A DNA stretch of 64,000 nucleotides from Tetranychus cinnabarinus (taxonomy: Eukaryota; Arthropoda; Arachnida; Trombidiformes; Tetranychidae), in assembly GCA_022266195.1 (NCBI GenBank), contig WHVY01000005.1, positions 5,828,001-5,892,000 on the forward strand. Reading direction: 5' to 3'. Positions 14,490-26,600 of the stretch are shown here, one piece after another. Below the pieces are notes generated by a model that saw only the letters and a program-made list of their open reading frames with translations, had not been told where the DNA came from and did not search any database. Made by a program: the position numbers and the translations under genes. Position 1 is the stretch's first letter; the number at the start of each line of letters is the position of its first letter.

Positions 14490-17400
14490 AGAAAAGTCAA
14501 AGGAAAACTAAGGCAAAAGCCAATGTCGAACCTAGAACATATTTAATCAAGCCGAATTGTCTCATCTTGTAATCAACATTCATCATCATCTCATGCCTGA
14601 CCAAAACTCATCTCTACATCTTGACCTTTCATTTAATTGGTAAACTTTTACAAGAGAATTTAAGATTTTCAGTTTTCTCTCGTCAAACAATCTTCGCGTT
14701 TTGCGTCTTGTTCAAGATGGCCTTTACCTTTCCATTATCATCTTCTTCGTCAGACTTGTAATTATGTTGATAGAGCAAACCTTTTCACGATTCCTTTCTC
14801 CATGCAAAGTAAACCTGAATCGATTAAACACTTGAATTGTACAAAAGAAAGATGAACAATCAACTTCGATTGCATTTTGTATAAAGTTTGTAAAGTTCTT
14901 GATTAAATCCATTTGCATTCAATTCTTGAAACAACTTTTTGTCATTCTTTCATTGTACGAATATTGTTCAACATTTGGAATAAAAAACTTTTACAATTTG
15001 AAACTTTACCTGCAAAAATTGAATCTCGTATCTCATTTTCATCATTAAGATTCTTTTTCCGAACCTTTCCAATAATGATTGGTGTTTATTTAACCAACAA
15101 TCAATCAACTGTTAATGAATTTGGCTCATCATTTGCATGAATATCATTAACGAATAAACTTAATCATTCCAACGATCAAATGGACATTCATTTTTCAATC
15201 GAGTTCGCCTAATCATTCTCATAATCCTTTTCAACTCGATCAACAGTTTTATTACCAAGTCTAATGACTATTCAGAAACTGATGAGAAATGCAAGATAAT
15301 TCAAAATTGAAATGCTAGTTTGCAGCTTCAATTATTCAATCCATTGAGCAGGGAATGATTAATGATTTCGTTAATAGTGAGGTTTATTATCACTAATCAG
15401 GTGAGTTGAATCAAGTACAAAGCTTTTCATTTTTTTCTTTTCTCAACATTTCGCAGTTGATTCTGGAGTTGATTAATTTCCAACAATTGTTGACTTGAAA
15501 ACTAAATTTTTGCCTAAACTACAGATTCCAGAAGAGCAATGGAAAGGCCAACATTGAAAGATGAAACTTGGACCAAAAAAAGAAATCGTTTCCATCGTAT
15601 TAAACTAATGCATTTTAAATGTTAATTCACTCCAATTGTTTAATTATCACTTCTGCAAATTATTTTCTAAGCTTGAATTTGGATTAACTTTATCACTCTT
15701 GAGGTTTCCTCACGAAGAAACATGGACAACTTAGCAAGTTGGAAAAATTTTCCATTAAATTTTCGAACTCAATGAGAATAGAAATTATTTGATTTAAAGT
15801 AAAGCTCAAAGTTGATCAATGAAAACCTCGATGAAGTGAGAAAAAAATAGTCGACAAAACCAGAAATGATAATCGAATGACACCCAAAAGAATAATCAAA
15901 ATCTTCTTTTCTCAACTTTTCACAAGAAATTGCACTCCAAGCTTGGACTTTTCACTCCACATTTGCACCTAAATAAGCTTGAACTATCATTGCTATTGGA
16001 TTAGCAATTCTGCTCATCTCTTTCACTCTTAGCTCAAGATTTGCATCTTCCTTCATCTTCATTATTTCATTGTCTTCATGTGTCTTTGACTCGGTTTTTT
16101 CTTTCTGTCATCTTCATCATCTTCTTCATTTTCATCATTATTGTGTTTCTTCTGCTGTTTCACTCCCAGTCTCATCATCATCACTTACAATTCTCATCTT
16201 CTTTTCTTGGTTTGATTCTTTTTCTTCTTCTTTTCCTCTTTTTTTCCTCTCTTCCTCCCTTCTGAATCACAAAAAGCAATCCTCAAGTGAACTCAATGAA
16301 TCTCATGATTTGATTCAGATAAAAACTGTTTTCTATCGTTGGCAACATTTATACATAATCCAAGAACTTTTTTTTCCTCTCTTCCTTTTCCTTTTCTTCT
16401 CCTTCCTTTGCCTCTTCAACTCTCACCCTGCCTGTCTCCATGTGATTAATATTCGGTTCCATTCTATTTATTCGAGATAAATGACCTCAAACTGAATTCC
16501 AAGGGTAACCAATCTATTGGTTATAATAAATAACCTTTTCCAATGAAATTTTGCTCTTTTTCCATCATCATCATAACATTAATTAACCATAATGTGAAGG
16601 AGCAAAAATGTTGCGAGAAAAGCAAACCTTATCAAAATATGTTTCATTGTATGAGTTTGAACAAGAAAAATGTTTACTTCTCTTGTCCCAATCAATGACC
16701 AACCCTGACTAGACAGTAAACTGACCTTTAACTGAAAATCTGTTTACTCTTTCCATCCATTTCTCATGTCAATCTTTTCCATTAAAATGTATTCTAATTG
16801 TTGTTCCAACTATTTTTTGCTCATTTCAACAGTTTAATTAAATGTTGAGGAAACAAAAAATAAACTGTAAAAAAATTCAACTCTAAATAGGTTCAACTTT
16901 ATTTAAAAATGAAAAGGTTGAATTAAGTGAGGAAAAAAATGCTTAATGATTAAGATAATTGAGTTAAATTGTAAGAATAATTTTTTCTCCTTTCATCGTT
17001 TCATTCATTTTCTTGAATCTTATTCCTTCTCATCATTAGATATTCATTGTTATTTAAACTTCCCGAGACAATTAACTAATTAATTTCATTGGAATCGTGT
17101 TTAATTTATTACAACTAATTGCTATTTTAATGCATGTTAACTGTTGAGAATGAGATTTCAAAATTTGCTCCAAAATTAAATTAACTTTTAATAGTGATTT
17201 ATATTGTCCATTGGATAAAGTCGAATGCTTTTAATCAAGTTGATCCGTTTTATGTTGCAAATTGATTGTTTGATGACAATTTTGAATGTAAAATTGTTGG
17301 CTTTTTTTAGGTCAAATGATGATTTAAACTGAGTAAAAGGTTTCTGGTTAAGATTCAGTAAAGTCTCGTGAGATTCAATTGTTCAAGTTTTTGTTTTTCT

Positions 17401-20155
17401 TGGTTCCATTTTGCGCTTCTTTCCTTCATTTGAAATCAAATGGGAAAAGTTTTTCATCAGCAAATATCACAAGAGCGATGAAGAAAAAAACTCATCTTCT
17501 TTCCAATCATCATCATTATTGAACATTTTCTGGTTTCAACTTGTTCTTTGTAGGATAAAGGATGAAATTGACATTGCCAAGAAAGGTAAAGTTATTGAAG
17601 AGAAATGATTTTGATTGTTTCGCATTCAACTTTTTTTTGCTCTTCCTCATGATGAACATGATGATTTTAGGTAAGATAAGCAGACGATTCATTGACCCAT
17701 GATGTTTATCCTGAAATTAGAATGAAAGAAATGAAGATTGTCGAATGAAAACTCTTTTTCTTTCTCTGTTTTTTACCATTCCAATTACATTGAACAGGTA
17801 AATGGTTAAACAAATTTTCAATCATCAGCTAATCAAATGTTTTCCTTTGCTTTACCGATTTTCATTAATAAACAATTATTTTTCCATTTGATTCAACAAT
17901 TGATGAAAATTAACTTTTCAACCTGATTGAAACTTTAACTGGAAAAATTATTTTCATTATTTCTACTGAAGTCAACATTTCAGTTTTTAGGCAACTTTTT
18001 GTTTTGCCTTTTTTTCTGTCTTTCATTATCATTCCTTCGTTTGAGCAGTTGCTTACAATGTTAATGGAAAGGTAAATGTTTAACCAAAAACTATTAAATT
18101 GTTGTATGATTGTACCTGAATTCAATTATTTGATCTGTAATTTAATTATTTACTTTTGTCTTTTTAAGTTATTTGGCTTTGTTTGAAAGTTTACTTCATG
18201 TCTCCTTTTTTCGCCCTTTCACCACATTTGGTAAAGATGAGGAAAACCACAGAAAATTATGACAATTGATGAATCCTGGAATGAGAAATGAAAATCACAA
18301 CTTTCGATTCCGGCCTCGTTTCCGTATTTCAGATGTTAATTAACATTCGGTTTCATCTTTATCAAGTGTTCTTCCATTAATAGGTAACTTTGTGGGTTAA
18401 ATTGCTTTTTATGTCACTCAACCATTCGAGATCTCTTCTTGCTAGATTTGGTAAACACTACTCATTGGCTTTCACCATGATTTGTCCTGATTTTTGAAAC
18501 ATTCATAAATCTGAACTGCTTTTTAAGGCCATTTTCCAAAGAAATACGAAGTCCTTTCTGTTTGGATTTGAACTCGGAAATTTAATTTTCTCAATTAGAA
18601 TGAGTTGGATAAGAAGATGTCAGATGACGTTTTGCTTTTCATTTCCAGAGATTGTTATTTAAGCAGCTTTTTCTAGAGATTCCTTGATTCCATTCAGACT
18701 CGTTGAACTCTCATATGATCAAGACTTCTTTTAACAGGTAACTTGATCATCATTGATTATGATTGTCCATGTAAAACAAAATCATATCTTTTGTCTTTTT
18801 GTGGGTTTGATTTGTCTTTTTTTGCTTTTTGCATGCAAATTAATAGTGGCTCTAAGATTATAACCAACTGTATTAATCAAATGACATTTCCTTCTTGTCC
18901 TCCAATCTCAATTTCAATGATCAGCTATGGATATTAACATGTTAATTTGATTCCAAATTGTTAATCCAGGTTGATTGTTAACCGGATCTTGTTGTGATAG
19001 TTGTTAAGACAGTGTGATCATTGATTCCCATGTCAATAATCATCAGTAAATTTAGTCATCTGTCGATTCTTGTTTTTATATTCAAATGAGATTGCATTTG
19101 GTTTCTATCATGATTCAGATTAACATGCTTTTGGATCAAATTTACGTTCACTTCCTTTCCATTGGTGCAATAAGCTTTCCTAATTGAATTAATTATGACT
19201 ATCCTTTTCTTGGTTAATTAATTTGATTATTGATCAGCTACGGTTATTTCATTTGGCCAGTGACTTGAACAGGAAGACTTTTTCTCGTTTGGATAATTTT
19301 TAGTTAAGATTATAGAATCCGTTAAGGTAGACGATTTGAAGAGATGATAAAATCTGAACATTGATTGAACCAAAAGTACGTTGAATTAGTTGGTTTTGAT
19401 GCATCAATCAATATTGTTGATTGCTGTTTAATCAATTATTCCTTGTCTCTTTTGCATGCAGATCCACCAAAACTTCCATATCCATCAATTCATTGAAATA
19501 TTATAATCACGCCAAACGTACGCTGCCTTTATAAACTAGTCCATTGGTAATCTGACAAGAAAGATGTTACAATTCATAAAATTTCAGTTGACAAACTTGA
19601 TATACTGAAAGTGAAGTGAATTTTATTGCTTTAGGACAACTTTAAATCACTTCCATGATGCTTTTAACATGGAAATGAGGAACGGTAGTTGTTCAAAATC
19701 GTATGGAATCACAAAAAAAGAGCTAACTCACATTATCCGAAAATTAAATCAAATCGAAAAATCAAAGTACAATTTAAGGTCGAAATATGAGTTCCAGCGT
19801 TGAGTAGCTTGTAGTTTGTTCCAAGTTGAATCATTCGTGAAATCTGTAATGCACTGCATTCATGCAAGTGCAAATTATGCAGATTATTGAATAAATATCA
19901 TAATTAACTGAAATTGGACATCTATTTTCAGGTCACTCGACAGCACTTTTTGATTGTGACTAAGAGCAAATAATTCACATTTAAATACCAATCATAAATT
20001 TTTGGAAACTCTGATCTCGTAAGTTCTTGAATAAAAAGAGTTACCTGAGTCCATACTCAAATAAAGGATACAGAACTGAAGATCGATTTCTTTTTCTGTG
20101 CAATGGAGGCTAAAAAGAGGAAAAATTCATTAGCAAGAGAATATATTGCAATAAA
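14490..20155. other. Intergenic region, no supportable gene
   Basis: The first few hundred bases should be 3' UTR of the Sidestep-like gene. The rest is AT-rich with pyrimidine-rich runs (for example 16040-16480, which gives long but low-complexity open frames of Ser/Phe/Leu). No conserved protein, RNA gene or mobile element could be recognised. Confidence 0.6.
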
Positions 20156-20630
20156 ACAAATTACTCACCATTAGTTATTTTCAGATTATCAACCAATGTA
20201 GTGCTCTTTCTTCGTGAGAAGAATCAAAAGGCCAAGTGTTTGGATAGCAAAAGTTCCTTAATGGATTGCATGGTAAGGTACATGCAACAGAATAGATGAA
20301 AAATAAATAAAATTTAATCGAAGGTAACATCCAAAAATTCACAAGATTAGATGAATACTCTTTGGATGTCAAACGGTGAATTATTGTTAACTAATAACGA
20401 AACTCTTAAAGACACAAAAGTCATCAAAAAGATTTTAGTCCAACACAATTAGAATAAATTCCGAGGATTGAACTCAATGTTGGTGGGGTAATTAGCTACA
20501 ATTAGTTTGCAATTGTAAAACAAATTTGTATCTCTGTTGAAAAAGTTCATTTACAGATACAAAGAGCCAAGAGCCACCTGTCGAGAAATAATTCAACAAA
20601 TTTTTGGAGTCTGCGAAATTCAAAATGCAT
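20156..20630 (-). pseudogene. Broken duplicate of AFG1 first exon and its upstream DNA
   Basis: On the minus strand an ATG at 20271 opens a frame starting MQSIKELLLSKHLAF, almost the same as the AFG1 start MQLIKELLLSKHLAS at 35808. The copy then meets a TGA stop after 15 codons, although the frame and the splice donor GGTGAG are still recognisable. The similarity continues upstream on the minus strand (20272 to about 20630, against 35809 to about 36190), including an AATAGATGAAAAATAAATAA block and the shared AGTCTGCGAAATTCAAA. No later AFG1 exons follow. It is a dead partial duplication of a gene head plus promoter, in the same orientation as the parent about 15.5 kb away. Confidence 0.8.
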
Positions 20631-21175
20631 TAAAAAAGTTGAACATTTCAAAAGAAAAATTCTTTTAGCATGTAAATTTACTGCGAAAAATAAATAAGCA
20701 TTTGGCCTGAGTTTTCGCTGAAAGGGTTTCAAATGACCAAGATAATGAGCGATCAAAGATTATCTTAGACATTAATAACATCAAGAGTCAATCGATATGC
20801 AGTAGTTGATCAGTTTAAATCTGATATCAAAAGATTGTTTCATAAAGCTGAGATTACTGCAATAATTATTGAAAAAAGGTAACAATGAATCATAAGGATT
20901 ATCAATAAGATCAATTTTGGCGTGAGCTACTGTTTATCAGAAGGTTGAATGAACAATATTCATTCAAGATACCCTTAAACATATAAATACATAAAAGGTT
21001 TGTTTGCTACACCTGGTTACTGCTCATGTGTTTTTTAAACCAAGCTGTGAATTGTCAATTTGAATTTTCTCATTTTATAATTCAGAAAACATTTCAAGCT
21101 TTGATATTTAATTTTTAATTTTTTTCACTACTCAAGATTCTAAGTTGATAATTATATTCGTATTTCTAACCAATA
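20631..21175. other. LZIC: Intergenic and presumed LZIC promoter
   Basis: AT-rich sequence between the AFG1 fragment and the LZIC start. The last part should contain the LZIC promoter and 5' UTR. No defined core motif could be assigned with confidence. Confidence 0.4.
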
Positions 21176-22145
21176 ATGACTTCAACATCGAGAGGAACCC
21201 AAGAAACGGATAAATTAAGAGCCAACCTAGAAGAGCAATTGGAAAGGCTTATTACTCAATTGTCTGATTTGGAAGAATGCCGGTTAGTAATAAAATTTTT
21301 GATTCATTTTTAAATTCTTATTATCATTGCAAGTATTTAAATTCAAATTTAACTTGTTTTGTTATTAGAGATGAGCTGGACGATGAGGAATATGAGGAAA
21401 CAAGATCTCAGACATTGGAACAGTTGAAAGAGTTTAGTGAATATCTTAATGATATTGTTTCTGGTAACATTACTTTGGTTGATCAATTAGGAGCTTACCA
21501 ATTGGTGAGTAAATGATATCGACTGCGAAATGTAAATATGTTGTATGATGTATTTCATGTTTTACTTTTTATTCACAGGCTATTCAAGCTGCCATTAGTA
21601 ATGCTTTCAAGACGCCAGAAGTTATAAGAATGTTTGCTCGTAAACAACCAGATCAATTAAGAGTGAAGTTGTCTGAAGTGAGTAAACCTCAATTTATTGC
21701 CATTATTGAAACCTGGTGAATTTTGTTTGGATATTAATCCAAGTATTTTTTGTATTTTCACAGCTTGAAAGACAGTTTGAAACTGGTAAACTCAGTCGTG
21801 ATAACTTTGACGAAAGAAGGTGTGAAATACTGTTAGCATTGAAAAAATTGGGTGAAAATCTTACACCTGATCAAATCGCTGTTATTGAAAGACATTCGTC
21901 AATTGCAATGAAAGACTTCCATAAAGTTGATAATAGTAAGTATAAGAGATGTATTATTGCTGCCAAAATTTCAAGTGATGTTTCAATAATTTTAAATCTT
22001 CATGAAAAATGGCTTGACAGCTCGATTCTCAATGTAAACCGCTTCGAAATAATTGAGCAAATTTTTCTCATTTAAATCTTACACAGATATTAGTGATCAA
22101 CTTCTCAAGGAAACCGGATCTAATCTGAAGAAATCTCTTGGCTAA
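21176..22145 (+). CDS. LZIC: LZIC: leucine zipper and ICAT-domain protein
   Basis: Exons 21176-21282, 21369-21504, 21579-21677, 21764-21935 and 22087-22145 join in frame to 190 residues, the same length as vertebrate LZIC. The N-terminus holds a coiled-coil or leucine-zipper segment (KLRANLEEQLERLITQLSDL, then EECRDELDDEEYEET). The middle carries the conserved core QLAIQAAISNAFKTPEVIRM and the C-terminal part an ICAT (CTNNBIP1)-like domain (LERQFETGKLSRDNFDER, then ILLALKKLGENLTPDQIAVI). ICAT binds beta-catenin and blocks its TCF partner; LZIC itself is a poorly understood intracellular protein linked to Wnt signalling and cell-cycle checkpoints. The ATG follows a non-coding AT-rich leader and has AATAATG context. 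Introns are 74-141 bp, all GT-AG. Nothing suggests a defect. Confidence 0.95.
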
Positions 22146-23682
22146 TCAATTACTTCAACCTTTCATCAACAATAGAATCAACGACAATTGTTCTCAAACG
22201 GTTCTCAATCTACTCTTGGAATCTGCTGTATATTTTTATCACTTTATCAACCATTTTATCATTTATCCTTCGCTTCAACTTTATTGCAGATGTTTTTTTA
22301 TGAATCAAAATTACTCATCTATTGAAACTGGTTTATCAAGTGCAAATTTCACCAGGTAATTTGGAAAAAAACTCATAACACTTAACTGTAAAATTTACCT
22401 GTAAAGCGCATAAAATATTGTGCCAAAGAAAAGGATTGTTATCACAACAATTCAAAATCGTTATTTCACAGCCAGTATAATAAACAGGTTGATTTAAACA
22501 ATCAATTTATTCCCATTTCTGTAATTCCAGCAGCGTAAACATTGCACACTATTACCTCAGTGTCATGCAAAATTTCAGACATGGGAATAAGAACTTTTAG
22601 GTGATTTTAGCAAGTATGAAGCAATTCCAGACTAAAGATAGTTACACAAATTTCGGACAAGTTGAGGCAAGTTCAGCAAAGAAACAAGCTAAAAGGAATA
22701 AATCGACAAAATTCCATCATCCAATCTTAATTGACAGAGATTTCATGCTAAAACTTGACACAAGAATAAACTACAGTAACCTGCCAGATAATGGGACAAA
22801 CTGAAAATAGCTTATTTTCACTATTTGTCGAGCAGACCATTTCATGATTTTCAATCTTCCTTAATTTATCAAATTTAGCCGCAAATGTTATTTAAAGATG
22901 ATTCTGTGAGTTTTTTGATCAATATTTTACGAAAGAAAATTTAATTTAGTTAATTGTTAATTAAAACAATTAAAACAAAATTTGGTAAAATTTAAATTGA
23001 ATTGACTCCTCCTTTAATAGGGATCATTGATAAATTTAGTCCCATTATCTGGCAGTCCCATTAACTGGCAGGTTACTGTAAATCCAGACAAAATATTCCA
23101 TTCAAGATTAGTTGACAATTTTTCAGTCTCGAAGAGCACCGATTTAAATTATTAATCTTTCCCTCAATGTCAGAAGATACTGTATCTTAGATACCCAAAA
23201 GCTGTGCTGCCATCTCTTTTATTTAAAACATTACAGTTTTTTTTAAATTTACAACATTAATCGCAACTGTACTAAATGTGATAATTTTCCGCACAAGTCA
23301 ATTTCAACCCAACAAACTGTACTCTTGTTAATATTATACGATTTAAAATTGTTTTGGTGTTCAATTAGTTCGCCCTTGAATTATACTTTGTTTATATGGA
23401 ACCAGTTTCGAGTCAACAGTAAATTGTACTAAAAAGTTTACCTCAAGATAAACTGTTTCACTTTGATCCTGTTACCTAAAGATGGCTCTCAAAAAGAACT
23501 TTTAGGAGAGGGAACTTTTCGGTTAAAAGGAGAGTAAAGAGAGAGGTGGAAGGAGAGAGAAAGTGAGATCAGTGACTTTGTGAGTTAGAGAGTTACCTAG
23601 GAACTGGAAAAGTGTTTAAATCTCTCATCATAAGAATCATTTCTGATCAAAAGAGCGTGTGTTTGTTTGTGTATTTCAAAAG
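22146..23682. other. Intergenic: LZIC 3' UTR, one MITE, cotransporter promoter and 5' UTR
   Basis: Apart from the MITE at 22774-23078, no coding region is supported. A purine-rich GA stretch (about 23500-23590) precedes the cotransporter start and probably belongs to its leader. Confidence 0.5.
22774..23078. mobile_element. Tc1/mariner-like MITE, 305 bp, TA target duplication
   Basis: The left end CAGTAACCTGCCAGATAATG (from 22774) is mirrored by the right end, whose reverse complement begins CAGTAACCTGCCAGTTAATG. TA dinucleotides flank both ends (22772-22773 and 23079-23080). The right end carries the inner motif twice in tandem (CCCATTATCTGGCAG and CCCATTAACTGGCAG). There is no coding capacity. 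The CAG termini and TA duplication are typical of Tc1/mariner or pogo-derived non-autonomous elements. Confidence 0.8.
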
Positions 23683-26600
23683 ATGAGTGTATCTCGTTTT
23701 CAAGTAGCCAAAGTGACTGGTGACAATGGATCCAAAGATGGTGAAGTGTCAACTGAGGAAATCGCCCTTAATGGTTATGGTGAAACCAATGGTCATGGTG
23801 ATGACGATGATTACAACCATGAGAATTATGAAAATGATGAAAACTGTGACCGGGCCACTTCATCTCCTGTACCCTTTAACCATCAAAGTACAATGGATTA
23901 CAACAATAGCCATACTGTTTATGATACCAAAAATTTGAAAAGCTTCAGACATTATACCAGAGAAGCTCTTCCTCGAGTTGACCATTACAGGGACATTAAT
24001 TCGGTTCATGGACATATGAGCCGGCCAACTTTAGATGAACTCCATGGTTGTGATATGTCATCAACATTTCATGATTCACAAAAGGTATCTATTAGTTTAC
24101 GTTTTAATTATCTAGTTTGCCCTTAAGAAGAGTAAGAAAAAAATACCAATGGCCCCCTTTCAACCCTTCCCTTTATTTTAAAACCCTCATCTTTTCTCTG
24201 AGAAACATTTTTGTTAACCTTTTCTTGATTACATTTTCTCTTGTAAATTATGCAAATATTTACTTTCTGACTTAATTTACATTTTACTATCATTATTGTT
24301 ACTTATTATTAGTACTTATTGCTTTTTGATTTTTAGATTTTCTTGAAAAACATGTGAAAATCAATTAGTGAGAGAGAAATGAGAGAAAGTCAGTTAGAAA
24401 AAACTCGTTCTGTTCGCATTTATTGATAAATGTTATTACTATTTATCATTAGCTTCATCATCAGCGGCAACCTTATCATAATCATCATCATAATTTACAT
24501 GATTTGTGTTTTTTTAATTGAAAATTAAAAAAGAAGAAGAAAAAAGAGGTTGAGTTGATGGTTCTAATGATGAATGCCAATGGCCTTTATTTTAAGTTAT
24601 TAATCTGGTTTTCCAGGTCTCAGGACATTGCCTTGATTGATCAACTTGGCAATCAACTTCATTTCAACATTTTCTAATGTTCATAACAATCTTGTTAATA
24701 ATTAAATGTTAGGTTTGTTTTAATTCAATCACGGGAACTTATAATAATTTTCCCTTTCACTTTTTTCAACCTTGATTTTCCTGTACATTCCTCACTTTTC
24801 ACTTCCATAATGTTTCTCTATACCAACTTACAAGCATATTTATCCATTCAATATTTTTTATTGAAAAAAATCAGTTTACTGTTGATTATTAAATTAGGCT
24901 TGTCCTGTGTTTTTATTAACCGCCTCTGGTTATTGCTTATTATTGTTGTTTTTACACCGGCAATGGTGAAACCTTGCAATTTTAAAATTTCGCATAAAAT
25001 TTTCTACTTAAAACTTTCTATTCAAATGATCCCTTATATTGGTTTATATATTTTTTTATATACTGGTTATAGATCGCTGCTTAGCTAATAGCTTAACAGA
25101 AACTCTAACCATGCTTGAGAGTTTTCAATACAATATAAAGAAAAATATGAAAATGAAAAAAATGGTTAAGGGGAAAAGCTTGCCAAAGGAAAGCAAAGCA
25201 GAAGATGCAATTGATGAAAAATCTTAAGCGCTAAATGAGCATTGTGAAGGCCATTGAAGACATTACTGAGTAATCAAGTCATAATTTTCTAATTTTTGTT
25301 TCTCTTTCTCTTCGCCATGTTTTAGCGTAAAGACCGGAAATCATTGCTTTCACCGGATCCCGGAGAGTCTGCTGTCAAATTTGGATGGGTGAAAGGAGTT
25401 TTGGTTAGTTTGGTCTATTTGCTTCCTTAATGTTGGTCACAACCTAACCCAGCAAAATATTCATATCATTATGTAGCTTTGCTGTTATATTAGGTTAAAT
25501 GTTGATATCTCAAATAGACCATTGAAACAAACCTATTGACACTTATTGACATGCAACGTTGCTTCTTATCACCTTTTTTTTGTTACCCTAACTGTAACCC
25601 TTTAACAGGTACGATGTCTCGTAAATATTTGGGGAGTCATGTTGTTTCTTCGTCTCTCATGGGTAAGTCTGTCTGAACTTTTTGTTCGTAGATATGTAAT
25701 GATTAGTTTTTTCTGTTTTATTTGCTTCTTTTCAATTACAAATATTGTTGACTCTTCTCTCACGAAATACATTGTGACTTAAATTTTCATGTTTCACTTT
25801 CACTGTTTCTGTCTCTCTTTCTCCTCCCTACTTCCACTTTACCCTTTCCGACTAAACAATTGTATAATAATTTTATTTTGTCTACCCTTTCTCTCTACTA
25901 TTGATTTAGGTTGTTGCTCAAGCAGGAATTGGTTATGCTGTCCTCATAGTTCTTTTTGCCTCACTGGTTACAGTTATCACAACCCTTTCCATGTCCGCCA
26001 TTTGTACCAATGGGGAGGTACGAGGTGGTGGATCGTACTATATGATCTCAAGAAGTTTAGGACCTGAATTTGGAGGTTCCATCGGAGTCATCTTTTCAAT
26101 TGCCAATGCTGTGGCTGTCGCTATGTATGCCATTGGTTTTTCAGAAACTGTTAGCGCTTTACTTAAGGTATTACAACCAACAACTGTTTACATCTTTTTT
26201 TAATTACACTCTTCAAGTGAAAGCGTAGTTAAATCTTTGCTCTAGTTTTAATTATTCAATCAAATTATCAAATTCAGTGTTAAATATGTCAGTTGTGAAC
26301 AAAAATTTAAAAAATGCTTCGTAAGCTCCAAGGCTTAGGTTGTTTATTATATTATCGTTATGATATGCAGTGGTGACAAATGAAGGATATAAAGAAATCC
26401 ATTCAAAAGCTGTTGAATTATGAATGTCACTAACATGTAAAAGGCAGTTTAGTAATGATCAGATACAAAGAGAAGCTCTAATTTCCTAATGCTTATCAAT
26501 TCCCAGAACTGAATAGTAATTTGCCAACTGACTGGTAACTCGTCAAGACCTTGAATAGTTTAAATTGGTTTCTTCAATGAATTAAGGAAAAAAGAGAGCA

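Noticed and set aside
16041..16480. Long Ser/Phe/Leu-rich open frames
   Set aside because: They result from pyrimidine-rich low-complexity sequence; overlapping frames are equally open.
22601..22804. 67-aa open frame downstream of LZIC
   Set aside because: It runs into the terminal repeat of the MITE and has no homology signature.
25039..25227. Lys-rich open frame in the first cotransporter intron, considered as an extra exon
   Set aside because: It ends in a stop, and exons 1 and 2 already join in frame without it.
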